A stretch of DNA of 64,000 bases from Begonia masoniana (Eukaryota; Streptophyta; Magnoliopsida; Cucurbitales; Begoniaceae): NCBI GenBank assembly GCA_022432975.1, contig CM039502.1:9343151-9407150 (forward strand). The letters are read 5' to 3'. Made by a program: the position numbers and the translations under genes. Below, one piece after another: positions 43,451-57,801 of the stretch (its first letter is position 1; each line of letters begins with the position of its first letter). The notes under the pieces are model-generated. The model was not told the DNA's origin. It searched no databases and worked only from the letters and a program-made list of their open reading frames with translations.

Positions 43451-43716
43451 TGTTAGAATTTGGTGTGACCCGAATTCTAGTTGGGCCGGGTCGGGCCCGT
43501 TATCAATATTAGGGTTTTACGTTTTCTCTATATATTGATGCTTGAGTCGCAAAACTCATTGTACCGAATTGTATTAGTGATTCTCTCCTTTGCCCGTGGT
43601 TTTTTCCCTTTCTAGGGTTTCCACGTAAAATTCGGTGTCCATTATTTTCTCGTATTTTCTTTTTCGGTTTTCTGAATCGTTCGTTACATGTGGATTAGGG
43701 CGTCTAATCCTAACAA
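43451..43716 (+). repeat. 5' LTR of element E
   Basis: 266 bp, TGTTAGAATTTGG...TAATCCTAACA, followed by the primer site. Confidence 0.92.
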
Positions 43717-43730
43717 CTGGTATCAGAGCT
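43717..43730 (+). other. Primer-binding site of element E (tRNA-Met)
   Basis: ACTGGTATCAGAGC directly after the LTR end. Confidence 0.85.
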
Positions 43731-44926
43731 TCCAGGTTGAAGTGGTTTTCGGAAAATCAGGATTTGATTATTCGAAGGTATCGAACGATTGAAGGTTTGT
43801 AATTTTCGGTGCAGAAATTTGCAATTGGAAAAAGAAATTGAAAATAAAAAAAATAAAAAAATCAAAAAGAAAAAGAAATTTCTTTTTGGTTGTTCTGGTT
43901 TGTTCTTCGACAGACACTGAAGAACAGAGAAGCATAGAGGGAGAGAGGAGAAGCCCGAGCTCGCCGCAGACTGCCGCAGCCGCAGAACCGCCGACGCCGA
44001 TGCGCGCAGATCCCTCCGCCGTCGCCGACTGCGTAACAGAACCGCCCCGCGCTCACGCCAGAAGCCGCCGCTGTCGTCTGAAGAAGAAGGTAGCCGCCTC
44101 TCCGAGCTCTAACCGTCGCGCGTCACACAGAACACGCCAAACAGAGAAGCTTTGCCACCGTCGGCCGCGAAAAACAGAGAAGCGCCGCCTCTCTGGTCAC
44201 GCCGACCGCCGCGCGAAGAAAGGAATCGTTCGCCGCCGTCACTCCGATTGGACACCGCCGACGGGCACAGAACGCCGCTCCTACGCAGACCCAAGCAGCA
44301 GTCCACCGCCCTGTTCTGTCTTCTCTGCCGCCAGCTTGGTCCGATTGCCTGGCCTCCGTTTTGGTTCTGGTGTTTTTCAAACAGGGACGTTTTTTAGTTG
44401 TTTGAAAGGATTTGGAATTTCTGATTGGTGGAATTGTGTTGGTCAGATTGATATTGGGTGAACAGTGAAGGTGAAGTGAAGAGATAAAAGTGGAAATTGG
44501 TTGAATTTCAATATTTGGAAATCTCCGGATTTTGCTTCATTGGTTTGTCGGTGGAATATTGGATAATATTTTGGTGTTATTTTGAATTATTGGGGCTGAG
44601 ATATTTTTTGGGATATTTTTTGGAAATAAAATTATCTGGTTTTTTGGGCGGATCTACAGGTATTGATTGATTATTGGGTTGAATAATTAATCGGGATATT
44701 ATCTGTTTGTTGGGCAATTTTTATTGGTTCAGAATATTCTGCAAGATTTATTCTGATTTAAAAGGTCAGCAATTTCGGGGAAAATATTTGGGCAAGGTTA
44801 TTGATTCAGATATTTTCAGGCTCGGATAATTATTTGGCAGATTCATTGATATTGTGGAGATTGATTATTGGGTTCGAATAATTGATCGGGAAATATCTGG
44901 TTTGGGAGCATTGATTATTGATAACG
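43731..44926 (+). other. 5' leader of element E with GC-rich segment
   Basis: About 1.2 kb between primer site and gag. 43910-44340 is GC-rich and open in several frames (Arg- and Pro-rich); the rest is T-rich. Its edges match the D leader, the GC-rich core mostly does not. Confidence 0.5.
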
Positions 44927-45482
44927 ATGGCAGGCGAAGATAGCACAGGATACATTATTAGAAAATTCGATGGGACAGATTTTGCGTTCTGGAGAATGCA
45001 AATTGAAGACTATTTATACAGGAAAGATCTTGAACTTCCATTGAGTGCAAAACCAGAGAAGATGGACGACGTTGAATGGAATCGCCTTGACAGAAAGGTT
45101 TTGGGAGTCGTCCGATTGACGCTAGCCAAAAGCGTTGCTTACAATGTGGCGAAGAAGAAGACCACCGCGAGTCTGATGAAGGCTCTGTCTGATATGTACG
45201 AGAAACCATCTGCGAATAATAAGGTATTTCTTATGAAGAAGCTTTTTAATCTGAAGATGATTGATGGTGCTTCTGTCGCAGCGCATCTGAATGAGTTCAA
45301 TATTATTGTGAATCAATTGTTATCTGTGGATATTGATTTTGGAGATGAGGTTCGTGCCCTAATTTTGTTGGCGTCTCTACCGAATAGTTGGGAGCCTATG
45401 AGAGCTGCAGTTAGTAACTCAGTTGGAAGTGCTAAACTGGTATTCACCGATGTGAGGGATCGTATTCTTGCTGAGGAGGTTC

Positions 45483-47756
<2,274 letters not shown>

Positions 47757-47988
47757 CGATTTTCTGAATCGTTCGTTCATGTGGATTAGGGCGTCTAATC
47801 CTAACACCAACAACTTTAACCTTCAAGTCGACTGCATATCTGGATTCTATAACTTGCTATCACAAGCCATAGCTTTATCTTCAAGGGTGTTAACAGAGTT
47901 ACTTACAGAAGAAAAGCGAGCAAGTGAGCTCATCTGATCACCCTTCTTTCCTTTATTTGAGGAGTTGAAGGGCATGGTTCCCTTCTTC
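47757..47988 (+). repeat. Misplaced copy of E's 3' LTR end plus right flank
   Basis: 232 bp equal to 49452-49683 except one missing A (GTTCATG for GTTACATG) and one extra A (GAAAAGCG for GAAAGCG). It includes the LTR end, the CCAAC duplication and host flank, yet lies within E's gag. Such indels in short homopolymers resemble long-read errors. Confidence 0.9.
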
Positions 47989-49236
47989 GGGTAACATCGA
48001 CAGATTCAGCTCTGAATGTTGAAAATAGGGGCAGAAGTCAAAGTAAAGGTCCGGGCAATAGAAATCGAAGTCAGAGGAAGTCCGGAAAACATGCCAACTT
48101 TGAGTGTTATCATTGTGGTAAGAAAGGACACATAAAGAGATTTTGTCACAAGTTTCTTCGGGAGAATCTGAATGCCAAAGGAAAGGAAAAGATGTTCGAA
48201 GAGGGTGACACAGACGAGGAGGCAGACACAGCCACCGAGGAGTTCTTTAGTGTGTACGACGAGGATGTCGTAAATTTTGCTTGCCAAGATACAAGTTGGG
48301 TGATAGATAGTGGCGCTTCAATATATGCCACTTCGGGTGACTTTGGAAGTGTGAGGATAGGAAATGGTGGCGTTGCAAAAGCCATTGGTAAGGGAGATGT
48401 GCATTTGGAGACTAACATTGGCAGCACCTTGGTTTTGAGAGGTGTGAAGCACATCCCTGACATTCGCAAGAATTTGGTCTCGACTGAAAAGCTTGACGAC
48501 GAAGGTTTTGGCAACACCTTTCGTGATGGAAAATGGAAGCTTACCAGAGGTTCATTGATTGTGGCGAGAGGAGAAAAATACTCTTCATTATATGTGATGC
48601 ATGCGAAGATCACTGGTTGCACAGTCAATGTGATGGGTAATAAGGCTGCAAAGTTTGTGAATTCACCTTTTAAGAGAAAGGTTGAGAAGACTCGGAAGAA
48701 GTCAGGTTCTCAGGTGAAGTTCAGATTGGGATCTGAGGGTACATCAGAGCCGGTGAGTCAGCCTATTACAGATGTTCAGTCATCAGGTTCAGTTTCACAT
48801 CAAAATAATATCGTCAAATGCAAAACAATGCGGAAGGTTAAAACTTCGAGACGATGTGATGAAACAGTGAGTTATGTTTTGAATGTGTTAGAGGGTAACA
48901 ATTCCTGTGTGGAGTTTTCGACATGTTCAGATGGAGTTCGTTGCAGCAACTCTGATGGTTCAGTGATACCATGGAGGAAGAAATGTGATTTCTTCTCGAG
49001 TAAGTCTCTCAAGTTTAAGCGGGGCTTAAACTTGAATGGTATCGGATGCTGAGTTGGCCCATCTGGGGCCTTTGTGGTAGAGGAGCTTATGTTTATTGAG
49101 GTTTTGCAGATTTGTTTCCTTGCACCGGAATTTCGTTGAAGGTGGAGATTGTCTGAGTTCAGTATTCTGGATTCGCTTTTGTTGGGCCGAGTAGTCCGTT
49201 TGATCTCTCTTGTGGAATTCGTGTCAAGGTGGAGTT

Positions 49237-49502
49237 TGTTAGAATTTGGTGTGACCTGAATTCTAGTTGGGCCGGGTCGGGCCCGTTATCAATATTAGGG
49301 TTTTACGTTTTCTCTATATATTGATGCTTGAGTCGCAAAACTCATTGTACCGAATTGTTATTAGTGATTCTCTCCTCTGCCCGTGGTTTTTTCCCTTTTT
49401 AGGGTTTCCACGTAAAATTCGGTATCCATTATTTTCTCGTATTTTCTTTTTCGATTTTCTGAATCGTTCGTTACATGTGGATTAGGGCGTCTAATCCTAA
49501 CA
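49237..49502 (+). repeat. 3' LTR of element E
   Basis: 266 bp with the same ends and only a few differences from the 5' LTR. Preceded by two purine tracts of the form AAGGTGGAG (about 49138 and 49227). Confidence 0.92.
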
Positions 49503-49507
49503 CCAAC
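49503..49507. repeat. Target site duplication of element E, right
   Basis: CCAAC directly after TAATCCTAACA. Confidence 0.9.
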
Positions 49508-49745
49508 AACTTTAACCTTCAAGTCGACTGCATATCTGGATTCTATAACTTGCTATCACAAGCCATAGCTTTATCTTCAAGGGTGTTAACAGAGTTACTT
49601 ACAGAAGAAAGCGAGCAAGTGAGCTCATCTGATCACCCTTCTTTCCTTTATTTGAGGAGTTGAAGGGCATGGTTCCCTTCTTCACGGAAATCGGCAAAGT
49701 CATAAGAAAGCCAATAAGGAAGAGACAATTGGAAGGACCCGATTG
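49508..49745 (+). pseudogene. Unrecognised coding-like fragment right of E
   Basis: Frame reads VDCISGFYNLLSQAIALSSR and TELLTEESEQVSSSDH before a stop near 49661. A second frame then continues as EELKGMVPFFTEIGKVI. With E removed, the left part joins in frame to 43330-43450 (SLQDQISQYRPPN). It has the amphipathic look of a real exon, but I cannot name the protein, and the change of frame suggests decay or a missed intron. Confidence 0.35.
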
Positions 49746-50029
49746 ATATCTGTAAGAACAGAACCATTGTTTTCAATTTTTTCATTGACAATGAAGGTTC
49801 TTGCAGTTTAATAATGGCGGACTTCCATGCTTTTGCTTTTCATCAAGCTTAATACCCTTTTCCCAATCAATCACTTTTCACCCTCTTAAACAACATCCTG
49901 CCTTTTTTTATATGTCTGAATGATCTGGCAGCATCTTTGCTTCAACTGTAAGCTCCTTTAAGAACACGGACACCCTTCTGTTTGTAGTTCAGCTCGAGAA
50001 AATTCGAATTCTTCAATCGGGATCGGAAC
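49746..50029. promoter_or_regulatory. Upstream region of MYB gene
   Basis: AT-rich. No element called with confidence. Confidence 0.3.
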
Positions 50030-50741
50030 ATGGGACGGCAGCCGTGCTGCGATAAGGTCGGACTGAAACGGGGGCCATGGACGATGGACGAAGATCACAA
50101 GCTCAAGCTCATGAACTTCATTCTCAACAATGGCATTCATTGCTGGAGAATGGTTCCTAAGCTTGCAGGTAAAATCTTCTCTTTTTTTTACTGATAATGA
50201 AGAGAAAATAATGGCTGGTTTTGATAATTTAAGGGTTGCTAAGATGTGGGAAAAGCTGTAGATTAAGATGGATCAATTACCTCTGGCCTGATCTCAAGAG
50301 AGGCGGTTTTACTGATCTGGAGGAGAATCAAATTGTTCATCTTCATGCACGTCTTGGCAACAGGTTAGCTGTCATCTTTTTTTTTTTTTTCTTTGAAATT
50401 TGATTTGTTGATGAGATTATCTGCAACTTTTCGGAGGTGGGTTTTTATAGAATTTTTTTCTTATCTGATGAAACAACTTTTACAGATGGTCTAAGATTGC
50501 TGCCCATTTTCCTGGACGCACAGACAATGAAATCAAGGACCACTGGAACACTCGGATAAAGACGAAGCTAAAGCTTCTTGGAATTGACCCTTTAACGCAC
50601 AGACCAGTTGAGGAATCCGTCGTCGAATCTCCGTTCGAACCGCCTTTCCGACAATGTTTCGGAGGCGATAGCTCGGTTTTTCCGTGGGAGGATTTCAATC
50701 TAATGGAACAAGATCTTTATTTCTTGGGAAACAATAATTGA
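50030..50741 (+). CDS. R2R3-MYB transcription factor
   Basis: Three exons with GT/AG borders: 50030-50168, 50234-50363, 50486-50741; 174 residues. The start [18 protein letters not shown] is the classic R2R3-MYB opening. R2 keeps tryptophans ([21 protein letters not shown]); R3 has [20 protein letters not shown] and [16 protein letters not shown], with the usual first-Trp replacement by an aromatic (F). GIDPLTHRP after R3 recalls the MYB20/40/43/85/99 type group. The C-terminus is short (about 55 residues, acidic, ending YFLGNNN), so a strong activation domain is not obvious. Intron positions after KLAG and LGNR are the conserved ones. Expected role: nuclear DNA-binding regulator. Frame and splice sites are intact; no damage seen. 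Confidence 0.93.
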
Positions 50742-52025
50742 ACATGGTCATTATGTAGATTTTTATAACACCCTTTTGATTTCTTCTGCGATCATGCTCC
50801 CCACAGTTCCCTGTGTTTGATCATTATCACCAAGGATTCAGCTTGTCAACTCGACAAAATCATAAATAATTCCTTTCCAGTCCATTTCTTCACATGGGTT
50901 TCCTCAAAAATAACATAGGATAAAATGCATATATAATCCCAAACATGCATTAAGAATTAAGTTCGTGTTGTTAAGATTTCTGTCAATCCATTCTTTTTTT
51001 TTTTTCACGTAACGTCTTCTATCTTCTCCATTTGGCGGTTTTCAGATAGAAAAAGTCACGATTTTCGTCAAAGAACCATCACAAGTCCATTCAATTTATC
51101 TTCTCTGGAAATCGCCTAGCAGAGAAAATAGAAAACTTCACGAGAAAAAACACACGACTGCAGTTCTAACGACACTTTATTTAGTTGATTTGTAACGAGA
51201 GATTAAGACTCAACAGTCGTGCATTTACTATGCTAAAAAAACATAGACAAAGCCTAAGAGCCGCCATCTTTTCTTAAAAAAATAGAAGTATGTCGTGCAT
51301 AGCACTGAAAATAAGAAGTGGAATATCATCATCTCTCTTCTTCTTTATTTACATGCATGCATCTGTGGACAAATGTACTATTACACAACCCTCTTGTCTG
51401 CCTCATTGTCTTAAATTATCAATAGCACTTTGAAACAATGTAATCGAAAAAGAAAATGAAAAAATTATGGACACTGAGATAAACCTAAAAAACCCAGAGG
51501 AGCAAGAACCAAAGACAAATGAGAGAAATTCAAAAATCAACGTATACATTTATTTATACATCAAATCGAAACTCTAAAAATTGAGACCCGTAACGTAACT
51601 TTAACTGACATGATCCATATAGAATTCGGGTCGCACGTAACTTTAACAATTTCTATTGATTTTTCTCTCTCTTGACTATAATGCATTGAAATATTATGGA
51701 TATTATATGAAATTATTTGATATTTTATAGCCATGGAGTTGATTCGGGTATAAATAATTGAAAATTTGCATTATCTTGTTATAAATTACTAGTAAAAGGT
51801 CAAGGATTGGAGACTTATGCTTCTTTAATAAAGTTGTTACTCAAATAATTGCTGTTTATTTTTATTTAGGATGTGGTCACAATTAGGCAGCATAGGTGGT
51901 TTAATGTTATCTCGTGTCCTAGTTGATCATGATTCGACATTAAAAGTATATTGATTTTCTCCCAATAACCGAAGACTTTTGTCTATAAATACTGCATATT
52001 TGATTCCATTCTTAAATTTATTTCC
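50742..52025. other. Spacer with a possible decayed Copia LTR
   Basis: AT-rich. The stretch at about 51460-51650 (GACACTGAGATAAACC ... GAATTCGGGTCGCACG ... TTTAACA) resembles the D LTR in layout and in the words GGACAC, GACCCGTAAC, GAATTCGGGTC, so it may be an old solo LTR in minus orientation. Nothing else recognised. Confidence 0.4.
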
Positions 52026-52885
52026 ATATGAGTTCTAGTCTCAACAAGAATGTTTCATATGTTATCACATGAATATATCATATCAATTTGTTATGTATGG
52101 ATGATGAGATTTCATGGATATGGAGCCAATTTCAATAGACTTATTGGAGGGTTCCATTGGCGTGCATCTAGTAGAAGTTGAACCTACGAATTCATCAATT
52201 ATGAGTTGGGTGCTTTAACCATTCAGCCAAGAATGCTTAGCAGGGATCCTCATACATGGTGAATAACCAAATTCCAATTGAAATGAAATCTTTAAGATAA
52301 ATCAATCCATCTTAGGATGACTCAATGAAAGGACATCAATTTCAATCATGGATTTTCGAATTGAAAGAGATCAAGAATTCTCATTATTTCTTAGATTCAT
52401 AGATCCAATTCAATTTAGTGGGATCTTTCATTCACATTTTTTTCCATCAAGAATGTTTTATAAAACTCTTAAGACTCCCGACTTTGGAGTATCATACTTT
52501 CACGCAATTCACAAGGTTCAATAAGCAATCGTTATTTCACCATCAAGGGTGTACTTGTAGTAGCGTCCTTTATATATCGTATTAACAATCGAAAGAGAGT
52601 CGAAAGACAATCTCTATTTGACAGGGTTTCTTCCTATACCTATGAATTTCATTGAACACAGAAATGATACATTTGAAGAATCTTTTGACATCAATAAATT
52701 GATTGTTTCACTCTTGTATTTTCTAAAAGGAAAAAAGATATTTGACAGCTCTTTCTTGGATCCGAAAAAGAGTACTTGGGTTCTCCCAATAACAAAAAGT
52801 GTATCATGCCAGAATCTAACTAGGGTTCACAGTGGTGAAGGAACTGGGTCGAAAAAAAAAGAGATTAGTTATAATAAGGTAACAT
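52026..52885 (+). pseudogene. Plastid DNA insert: trnI-CAU and start of ycf2
   Basis: Collinear with the chloroplast inverted repeat, where trnI-CAU and ycf2 lie divergently. The tRNA relic is at 52163-52236 (minus). ycf2 begins at ATG 52325 (MKGHQFQSWIFELKEIKNSH), hits TAG after FLDS, and remains recognisable to about 52880 ([31 protein letters not shown]). Many substitutions and indels, so it is an old nuclear plastid insert without function. Confidence 0.88.
52163..52236 (-). pseudogene. trnI-CAU: Relic of plastid trnI-CAU
   Basis: Minus strand GCATTCTTGGCTGAATGG ... ending in ACTAGATGCA, 74 nt. It keeps the CAU anticodon region (CAACTCATAATTG) but has changes in the acceptor and T arms, mostly C to T on the coding strand. 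Confidence 0.8.
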
Positions 52886-53726
52886 CTTAGTATTATTAAA
52901 AAGCTTAATATAATATAAGCTTTAATTTTTCAAAACTTTCACGTTAATGTTGCTGTTGATTTCTCGAAAAAAAAAAAGAGGTAACTAGAGCTGGGGATAG
53001 CCAATTTCCTCATCGCGCAGACTGACAGAGTAAAGAACAACAAAGGTAGGAATGTGACTCGAGATACAGACTTAGATTCGCTAAGTCTGCCGATGAGAAT
53101 TGGTTGAGTTACTACAAATTCTATCCTATCAAGAGTGAAGAAAAGAGTTTGATCATTGATGTAGAGTATGAACAAATATTGTAGTGGGATTAGATAGGAG
53201 TTTTAAGAATTACAAAAGATGCATTTATTTAAGAGAATTAATAGTATTCGAAAATAAGAGCGGCATTGCAACCGCAGATCGAACCGGAAACGTGATTTCC
53301 ATCACAATTCAGATCTTAACGGCCACGGTTCCGGTTCCGAAACTTAGGACTTGTTATAAGATCACGGTTCAGTTCTAAAACCAGACTGAACTGGACCGTG
53401 TCCAGGCTTGCTATAAGCAGGCAAAACCTGCATTGAATGCGTGCTTATTGGGTGGAAAAACCAACAGAGCAATCAACTATTATTCTACATCAAACAAAAG
53501 TGACTGATCAAATGCAAATTAAAAGGCTTTGCTCAGACTCCAAATGCAATTTCAATAAATAGTCTCAAAATCCGAGGTGTTATATGAATAGTGATACAAC
53601 TCCGATGTGCATTCTTGGCCTGATTGATTTTCTGAGGCAAGGAAGCGAAAAATGAGAACCTTATTCTATAATTAATATCAGAACAAAGCCACCCACCTGA
53701 AAAAATGATAATCTTACCGTAATCGA
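52886..53726. other. Spacer, no gene recognised
   Basis: Contains a short palindrome at about 52902-52924 (AAGCTT either side of ATATAATATA) and AT-rich filler. No coding region supported. Confidence 0.5.
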
Positions 53727-55980
53727 TCATGGAGCTCTTTCAAAGGGCTGTGTATCGTTGTAACAGATATCCCAAACGGCTTCCATTGCATCCTTTGCAG
53801 CTGCTTGCGAGCAATACGGATTAGCAGTCATTGACTTCATTACTCTTCTTCTGACACATTCCTATGTCACGAGGAAATCCACATACAGTTGACACGATAG
53901 GTGAAAATGAACTAAGAACTCGAACTAAGTGAGTCAATTCAAAGTAATGATTGTGAATAAACAGCTTCCATAGCCTTCCAATTCCAGGGTGGGGTAGGGA
54001 ATGAGAGCTTGCATAAGAGATTCTCAAGCAGAAAAGAAAAACACGAATGACTCACTTGTTCATGCCCTCGCAACTTCACAAAACCGCGAAGCAATTCTCG
54101 TTTGAAATGGCAATCACCACTAAGATGGCCCGCACGAATCTGTGAGAAATTTTAGTCAGAAGTTTGACCCACCATCCATTAGTAAATGAGAAACTTTAAA
54201 AAAGTTAAAAAACAAATTAGCTGAGACAATGAAATCCACCTCACTACAAGCATGATGAGCACAATTGGTCCAGTCCAGATTTGCCGCACGGCACTCATCA
54301 TATGCATGAATTAGCTCGTGTATGACCACTTGGTTGACGTCATCCTGAAAGCTCATGTGATTGCTGCACACCATAATCTGAAAATAATAACACCGAGAAT
54401 AAAATAAAAATCAGCCTAATCAGCTCTACCACAGTAAATATTTGTATTAAGATAAGAAGGTAGAGAGAGTTAGATTACACAACATTTCATAGCTGCCAAA
54501 AGGATGTTAGAATATTTACTCCACAAGGTCGACAGAATACCCATTAAGAAAACAAGGTAAAATTTAAAGTAGATAGATTAATTGCAACTTATCAGAGTCT
54601 GTGCTACCACTTGATCTGTAACATGTGCTTTAAACAGAAATTCATTTTCGAATCCTTCAACTTAATAAAGTCTATATTTAACTTGCGACAACCAGATATC
54701 GATTCTGTCGATAAACAGACCCTGACAGAGCAATCAAACACAACATCATTTTATGGCAGAGAGAGGAATTCTATGGTATATAAACGGTCTAGTAAACCTT
54801 GGAATCAAGTTTTTGAGTGATGTGAGCTGATGAAAACTAGCTGAATGTGAGCTATTGTAAACATGGGTTGATAAATTTTAAGGGTGAGCAACTTCTGCAA
54901 GCATCCCAAGTCCCCATCTTACACCCACTAAACTGTTATGTGATTATATCTATTCTCTCGCACGAACTTCCATTTTGGTCTTTATGCAAGAACAAACAAA
55001 CACATAGAAATGACCAGCTTGCAGATAAATTCAGAAAGCATCTCATCTTCCTTGGTTTTAATATTTTAGACACAAAATAAAGTTGAGTTACAATGGCCAG
55101 TAGTGTGAAGGGGCAGATTAACAACACCGTCAAGAAATATCAATTACTATTCTAATTCTGTGATGGAACTGATGGCTAGTTAGAGATATGCATTAGCTCA
55201 TTTTTCAGCTTAACTAAGCTGATAACTGTTAAGCTTCTCTATAAATAGAGAATTTACTTCTGAAAATGATGACGACCACCATTGATAGAATTCATTTGAG
55301 CTTCCATTGGTCAGTTACATCAACAGTTTTCTGTAAACCAGTTCTTCGCTTCCTTTCAATCAGAATCTCTGAATAATGGTGAGCATTTTATAGTAATGTG
55401 AGGACTATTATGGGTATTGTATTTGTAGTAATAGGCAACATCTAATAATATCTGTTCATGCTATAAGAAGTTGCAGAAAGAAGAAAGAGAATGATTGTAC
55501 CCCTTCTCCTCGAACATAACCACCACTAATATGCTTATCGCAATGAACAGCTTTCACGAAATTCTCCCCAATTCCACATCCAGCTTTCTCCAAATGCTCC
55601 ATTAAGAATTTCACCGTTGGAGCTGCCATAGAAACGAAGAAACGAGCTCAATATAAAAACCAACCACTGAAGCATGATCGAGCATTGTTTGGTTGCTGAA
55701 AATTAATAGCAGACAGTAACAAGAACAAAGAAACTTCCATCTCTTCGCTCGCACCAAATTTGAGCGAAAATCGGAGCTTCAAAAAGGAAATAAAGACTTG
55801 AAACTCTTCAGGCAAATAAAACCTGAACCTCGAGTACATAAAATGAAAATTACAGAATCACTGTAAGAAACGTGGAGTACTTCGTAGACTTCTGCGGATC
55901 ATGTCCTGGCATTCCTTCAACTTTCGACCACCACCAGCGGCTGAGAATCCTCCGGTTCCGGGTTCCGGGTTCCGGGGCAT
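53727..55980 (-). CDS. Mitochondrial inner membrane protease ATP23 homologue
   Basis: Five exons on the minus strand with GT/AG borders: 55881-55980, 55501-55622, 54240-54377, 54056-54139, 53727-53861. They join in phase to 192 residues, close to the plant ATP23 length as I recall it. Exon 1 (MPRNPEPGTG, LKECQDMIRRSLR); exon 2 (KFLMEHLEKAGCGIGENFVK, CDKHISGGYVRGEG); exon 3 has the zinc site HELIH (H-E-x-x-H) and YDECRAANLDWTNCAHHACS; exon 4 (IRAGHLSGDCHFKRELLRGF); exon 5 (RRRVMKSMTANPYCSQAAAK, AVWDICYNDTQPF). In yeast, ATP23 processes the Atp6 precursor and aids F0 assembly in the intermembrane space. A second in-frame ATG just upstream of exon 2 is probably intronic, since relatives share exon 1. 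Looks functional. An ATP12 homologue lies 34 kb away. Confidence 0.93.
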
Positions 55981-56613
55981 ATTCCTTTGACATTTTTCGA
56001 AGAATTTTTCAGTCGATTCGTGGGTATTCGAGACGAGAAGACGGGCGGCGGCTAGGCTTTTCGCGCTAGGGTGCGTATCTGTAGAGATCAGCAGAACCTA
56101 CCAAACCGACCGAAACGGTTTATTCTGATCCGGTTCAACTATGTTTCGTCACGTGCGACGACCAAACCATATACATTGATAAATTACACTGCAGTATTGC
56201 CAGACTCCAGAGAAGTTTTTGCGTTCTTTCTCGATTGCCAGTCGTGGATAAGACGGCGGCCTTACAAATCTTTAAATGGCAGAATTCGATTAGCTATCCA
56301 ATACCCTCTTCAGAATTTCATTTCAGATCTCTTGTTCTTCAACCATCCTCTTCGAAATCTGTTATTCGACGAATGGAAAGGGTATTCACTTATTGAGGTA
56401 AACTAAGTTCTACCGATGAGCTTTACTACACTTCGCCGATGACGGAACAAGTTAGACTTCTACTTTCTAACATCAAGTTGCTCGATCTTCTGTCATAAAT
56501 TTCCATGGGAAATGCAAGTTTCAGGCACCTGGAATGCGAAGGTGGCTGTTGGGGTGTATCCCAGTTTGGATTTGAACTGAAAACTTTTTGCTTTAGTCAA
56601 TAAGGGAAGAAAA
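55981..56613. promoter_or_regulatory. Bidirectional intergenic region, ATP23 and PPR genes
   Basis: 633 bp between divergent start codons. A frame at 56071-56406 shows no known motif. No core promoter element is clear. Confidence 0.45.
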
Positions 56614-57801
56614 ATGTTGAGTCTAATTGGTTTGCCTGTTTTTCAATCTGGGAGTTCCGGTTTCTTACTAGTTTCAAGCAATTTAAGTGCTTTTAGGGGT
56701 GGAGTTTGCAGCGAAACCCCAAAATTTGATTTGGGATGCGAGTTTCTGTCTGGATTTTCAAAACTTAAAATTGCTCGCTTGTCTAAGGGAAGAAAAAGTT
56801 GTTCTGGTTCCTGGTTTTTGTTGGTTTGGGCGCTAGATCAACAGGCTCTCGAGAATGAATTTCTCGAGGAAAAGTTGGAAGAGGGTTTTTTAGAGGGAAG
56901 TGAGAGTGAGAATTATGCTGTTATGCATTTGGATTGTCGCGATAATGGCGGTAATGTCCAAGGAAATGGCAAAGTAGATGAGAAAGGTTGGGAAGAAGGT
57001 GATGGAGAGAAGGGTCGGGATGCCAGAGTCGATGTTCGTGCTATAGCAAGGCGCTTACAACTCGCTAAAACAGCAGACGATGTTGATAAGGTTTTGAGGG
57101 ATGGTGGAAAATTTCCTCTGCAAGTATATTCATCGATAATTAGTGCTTTTGGGAGAGAAAAGAGATTGGATTGCGCTCTGGCTATCGTGGAATGGCTTAA
57201 GAGAAAGAATGACGAAACTTACGGTCGTATTTCACCGAATCTGTTCATATATAACAGTCTTTTGGGTGCAGTTAAGCAATCTGAACAATATGAGCTAATG
57301 GATAGTGTCTTGAATGACATGGCTCAGCAAGAGGTAGTTCCCAATACTGTAACTTATAATACGATTATGGGGATTTATGAGAAGCAAGGCCGAGTTCATG
57401 AGGCTCTTGAGGTTGTCGATAAAATGCAAAAAGAAGGATTGATCTTATCGCCTGTGTCGTATTCTACGGCCTTGCTGGTTTATCGTCGGACAGAAGATGC
57501 AAATGGAGCACTAAATTTCATGGTCAAGTTAAGAGAAGGATATCGAAAAGGCGAAATAGGAAGAGATGATGGGGAAGACTGGGTTAAAGAGTTCGATAAG
57601 CTCGAGAATTTTACGAAGCGTATTTGCTACCAAGTGATGAGGAATTGGCTCGTGAAGGAAGAAAACTCAACCGCCAAGGTGTTAAAACTTCTCGATGATA
57701 TGGATAAGGCTGGACTTCCCCTTGGCCGGTTACTGTCTACCCGATTTACTGTCTTTGTGACACGGTTTAGCACTGCAAAACCAAGGTTAGTGGAAAGATA
57801 A
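56614..57801 (+). CDS. PPR protein, 5' exon (C-terminal half absent here)
   Basis: ATG at 56614. The N-terminus (MLSLIGLPVFQSGSSGFLLV) is hydrophobic and Ser-rich, suggesting an organelle transit peptide; an acidic linker follows. From about residue 168 on there are PPR-like helices: FPLQVYSSIISAFGREK, ISPNLFIYNSLLGAVKQSEQ, VVPNTVTYNTIMGIYEKQGR, ILSPVSYSTALLVYRRTED. The text up to KLLDDMDKAGLPLGR is like plastid PPR proteins of the LPE1/At3g46610 type as I recall them, which go on for several hundred residues. Here the frame ends 23 residues later in unrelated wording (TAA... at 57799-57801). GGCCG/GTTACTG at 57727 could be an intron donor. So this is either the first exon of a gene whose remainder lies beyond 64000, or a truncated gene. 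PPR proteins bind organellar RNA. Confidence 0.75.
   Translation: MLSLIGLPVFQSGSSGFLLVSSNLSAFRGGVCSETPKFDLGCEFLSGFSKLKIARLSKGRKSCSGSWFLLVWALDQQALENEFLEEKLEEGFLEGSESENYAVMHLDCRDNGGNVQGNGKVDEKGWEEGDGEKGRDARVDVRAIARRLQLAKTADDVDKVLRDGGKFPLQVYSSIISAFGREKRLDCALAIVEWLKRKNDETYGRISPNLFIYNSLLGAVKQSEQYELMDSVLNDMAQQEVVPNTVTYNTIMGIYEKQGRVHEALEVVDKMQKEGLILSPVSYSTALLVYRRTEDANGALNFMVKLREGYRKGEIGRDDGEDWVKEFDKLENFTKRICYQVMRNWLVKEENSTAKVLKLLDDMDKAGLPLGRLLSTRFTVFVTRFSTAKPRLVER

Noticed and set aside
52618..52890. 90-codon frame as a nuclear gene
   Set aside because: It is a decayed stretch of plastid ycf2 in the nuclear insert.
54847..55133. Frames inside 54380-55500 on both strands
   Set aside because: They lie in the 1.1-kb intron between ATP23 exons 2 and 3, with no conserved wording.
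55627..55629. ATG at 55629 as ATP23 start
   Set aside because: The bases around it form the exon 2 acceptor (ATGGCAG). Exon 1 at 55881-55980 joins in phase and has family wording, so 55980 is preferred.
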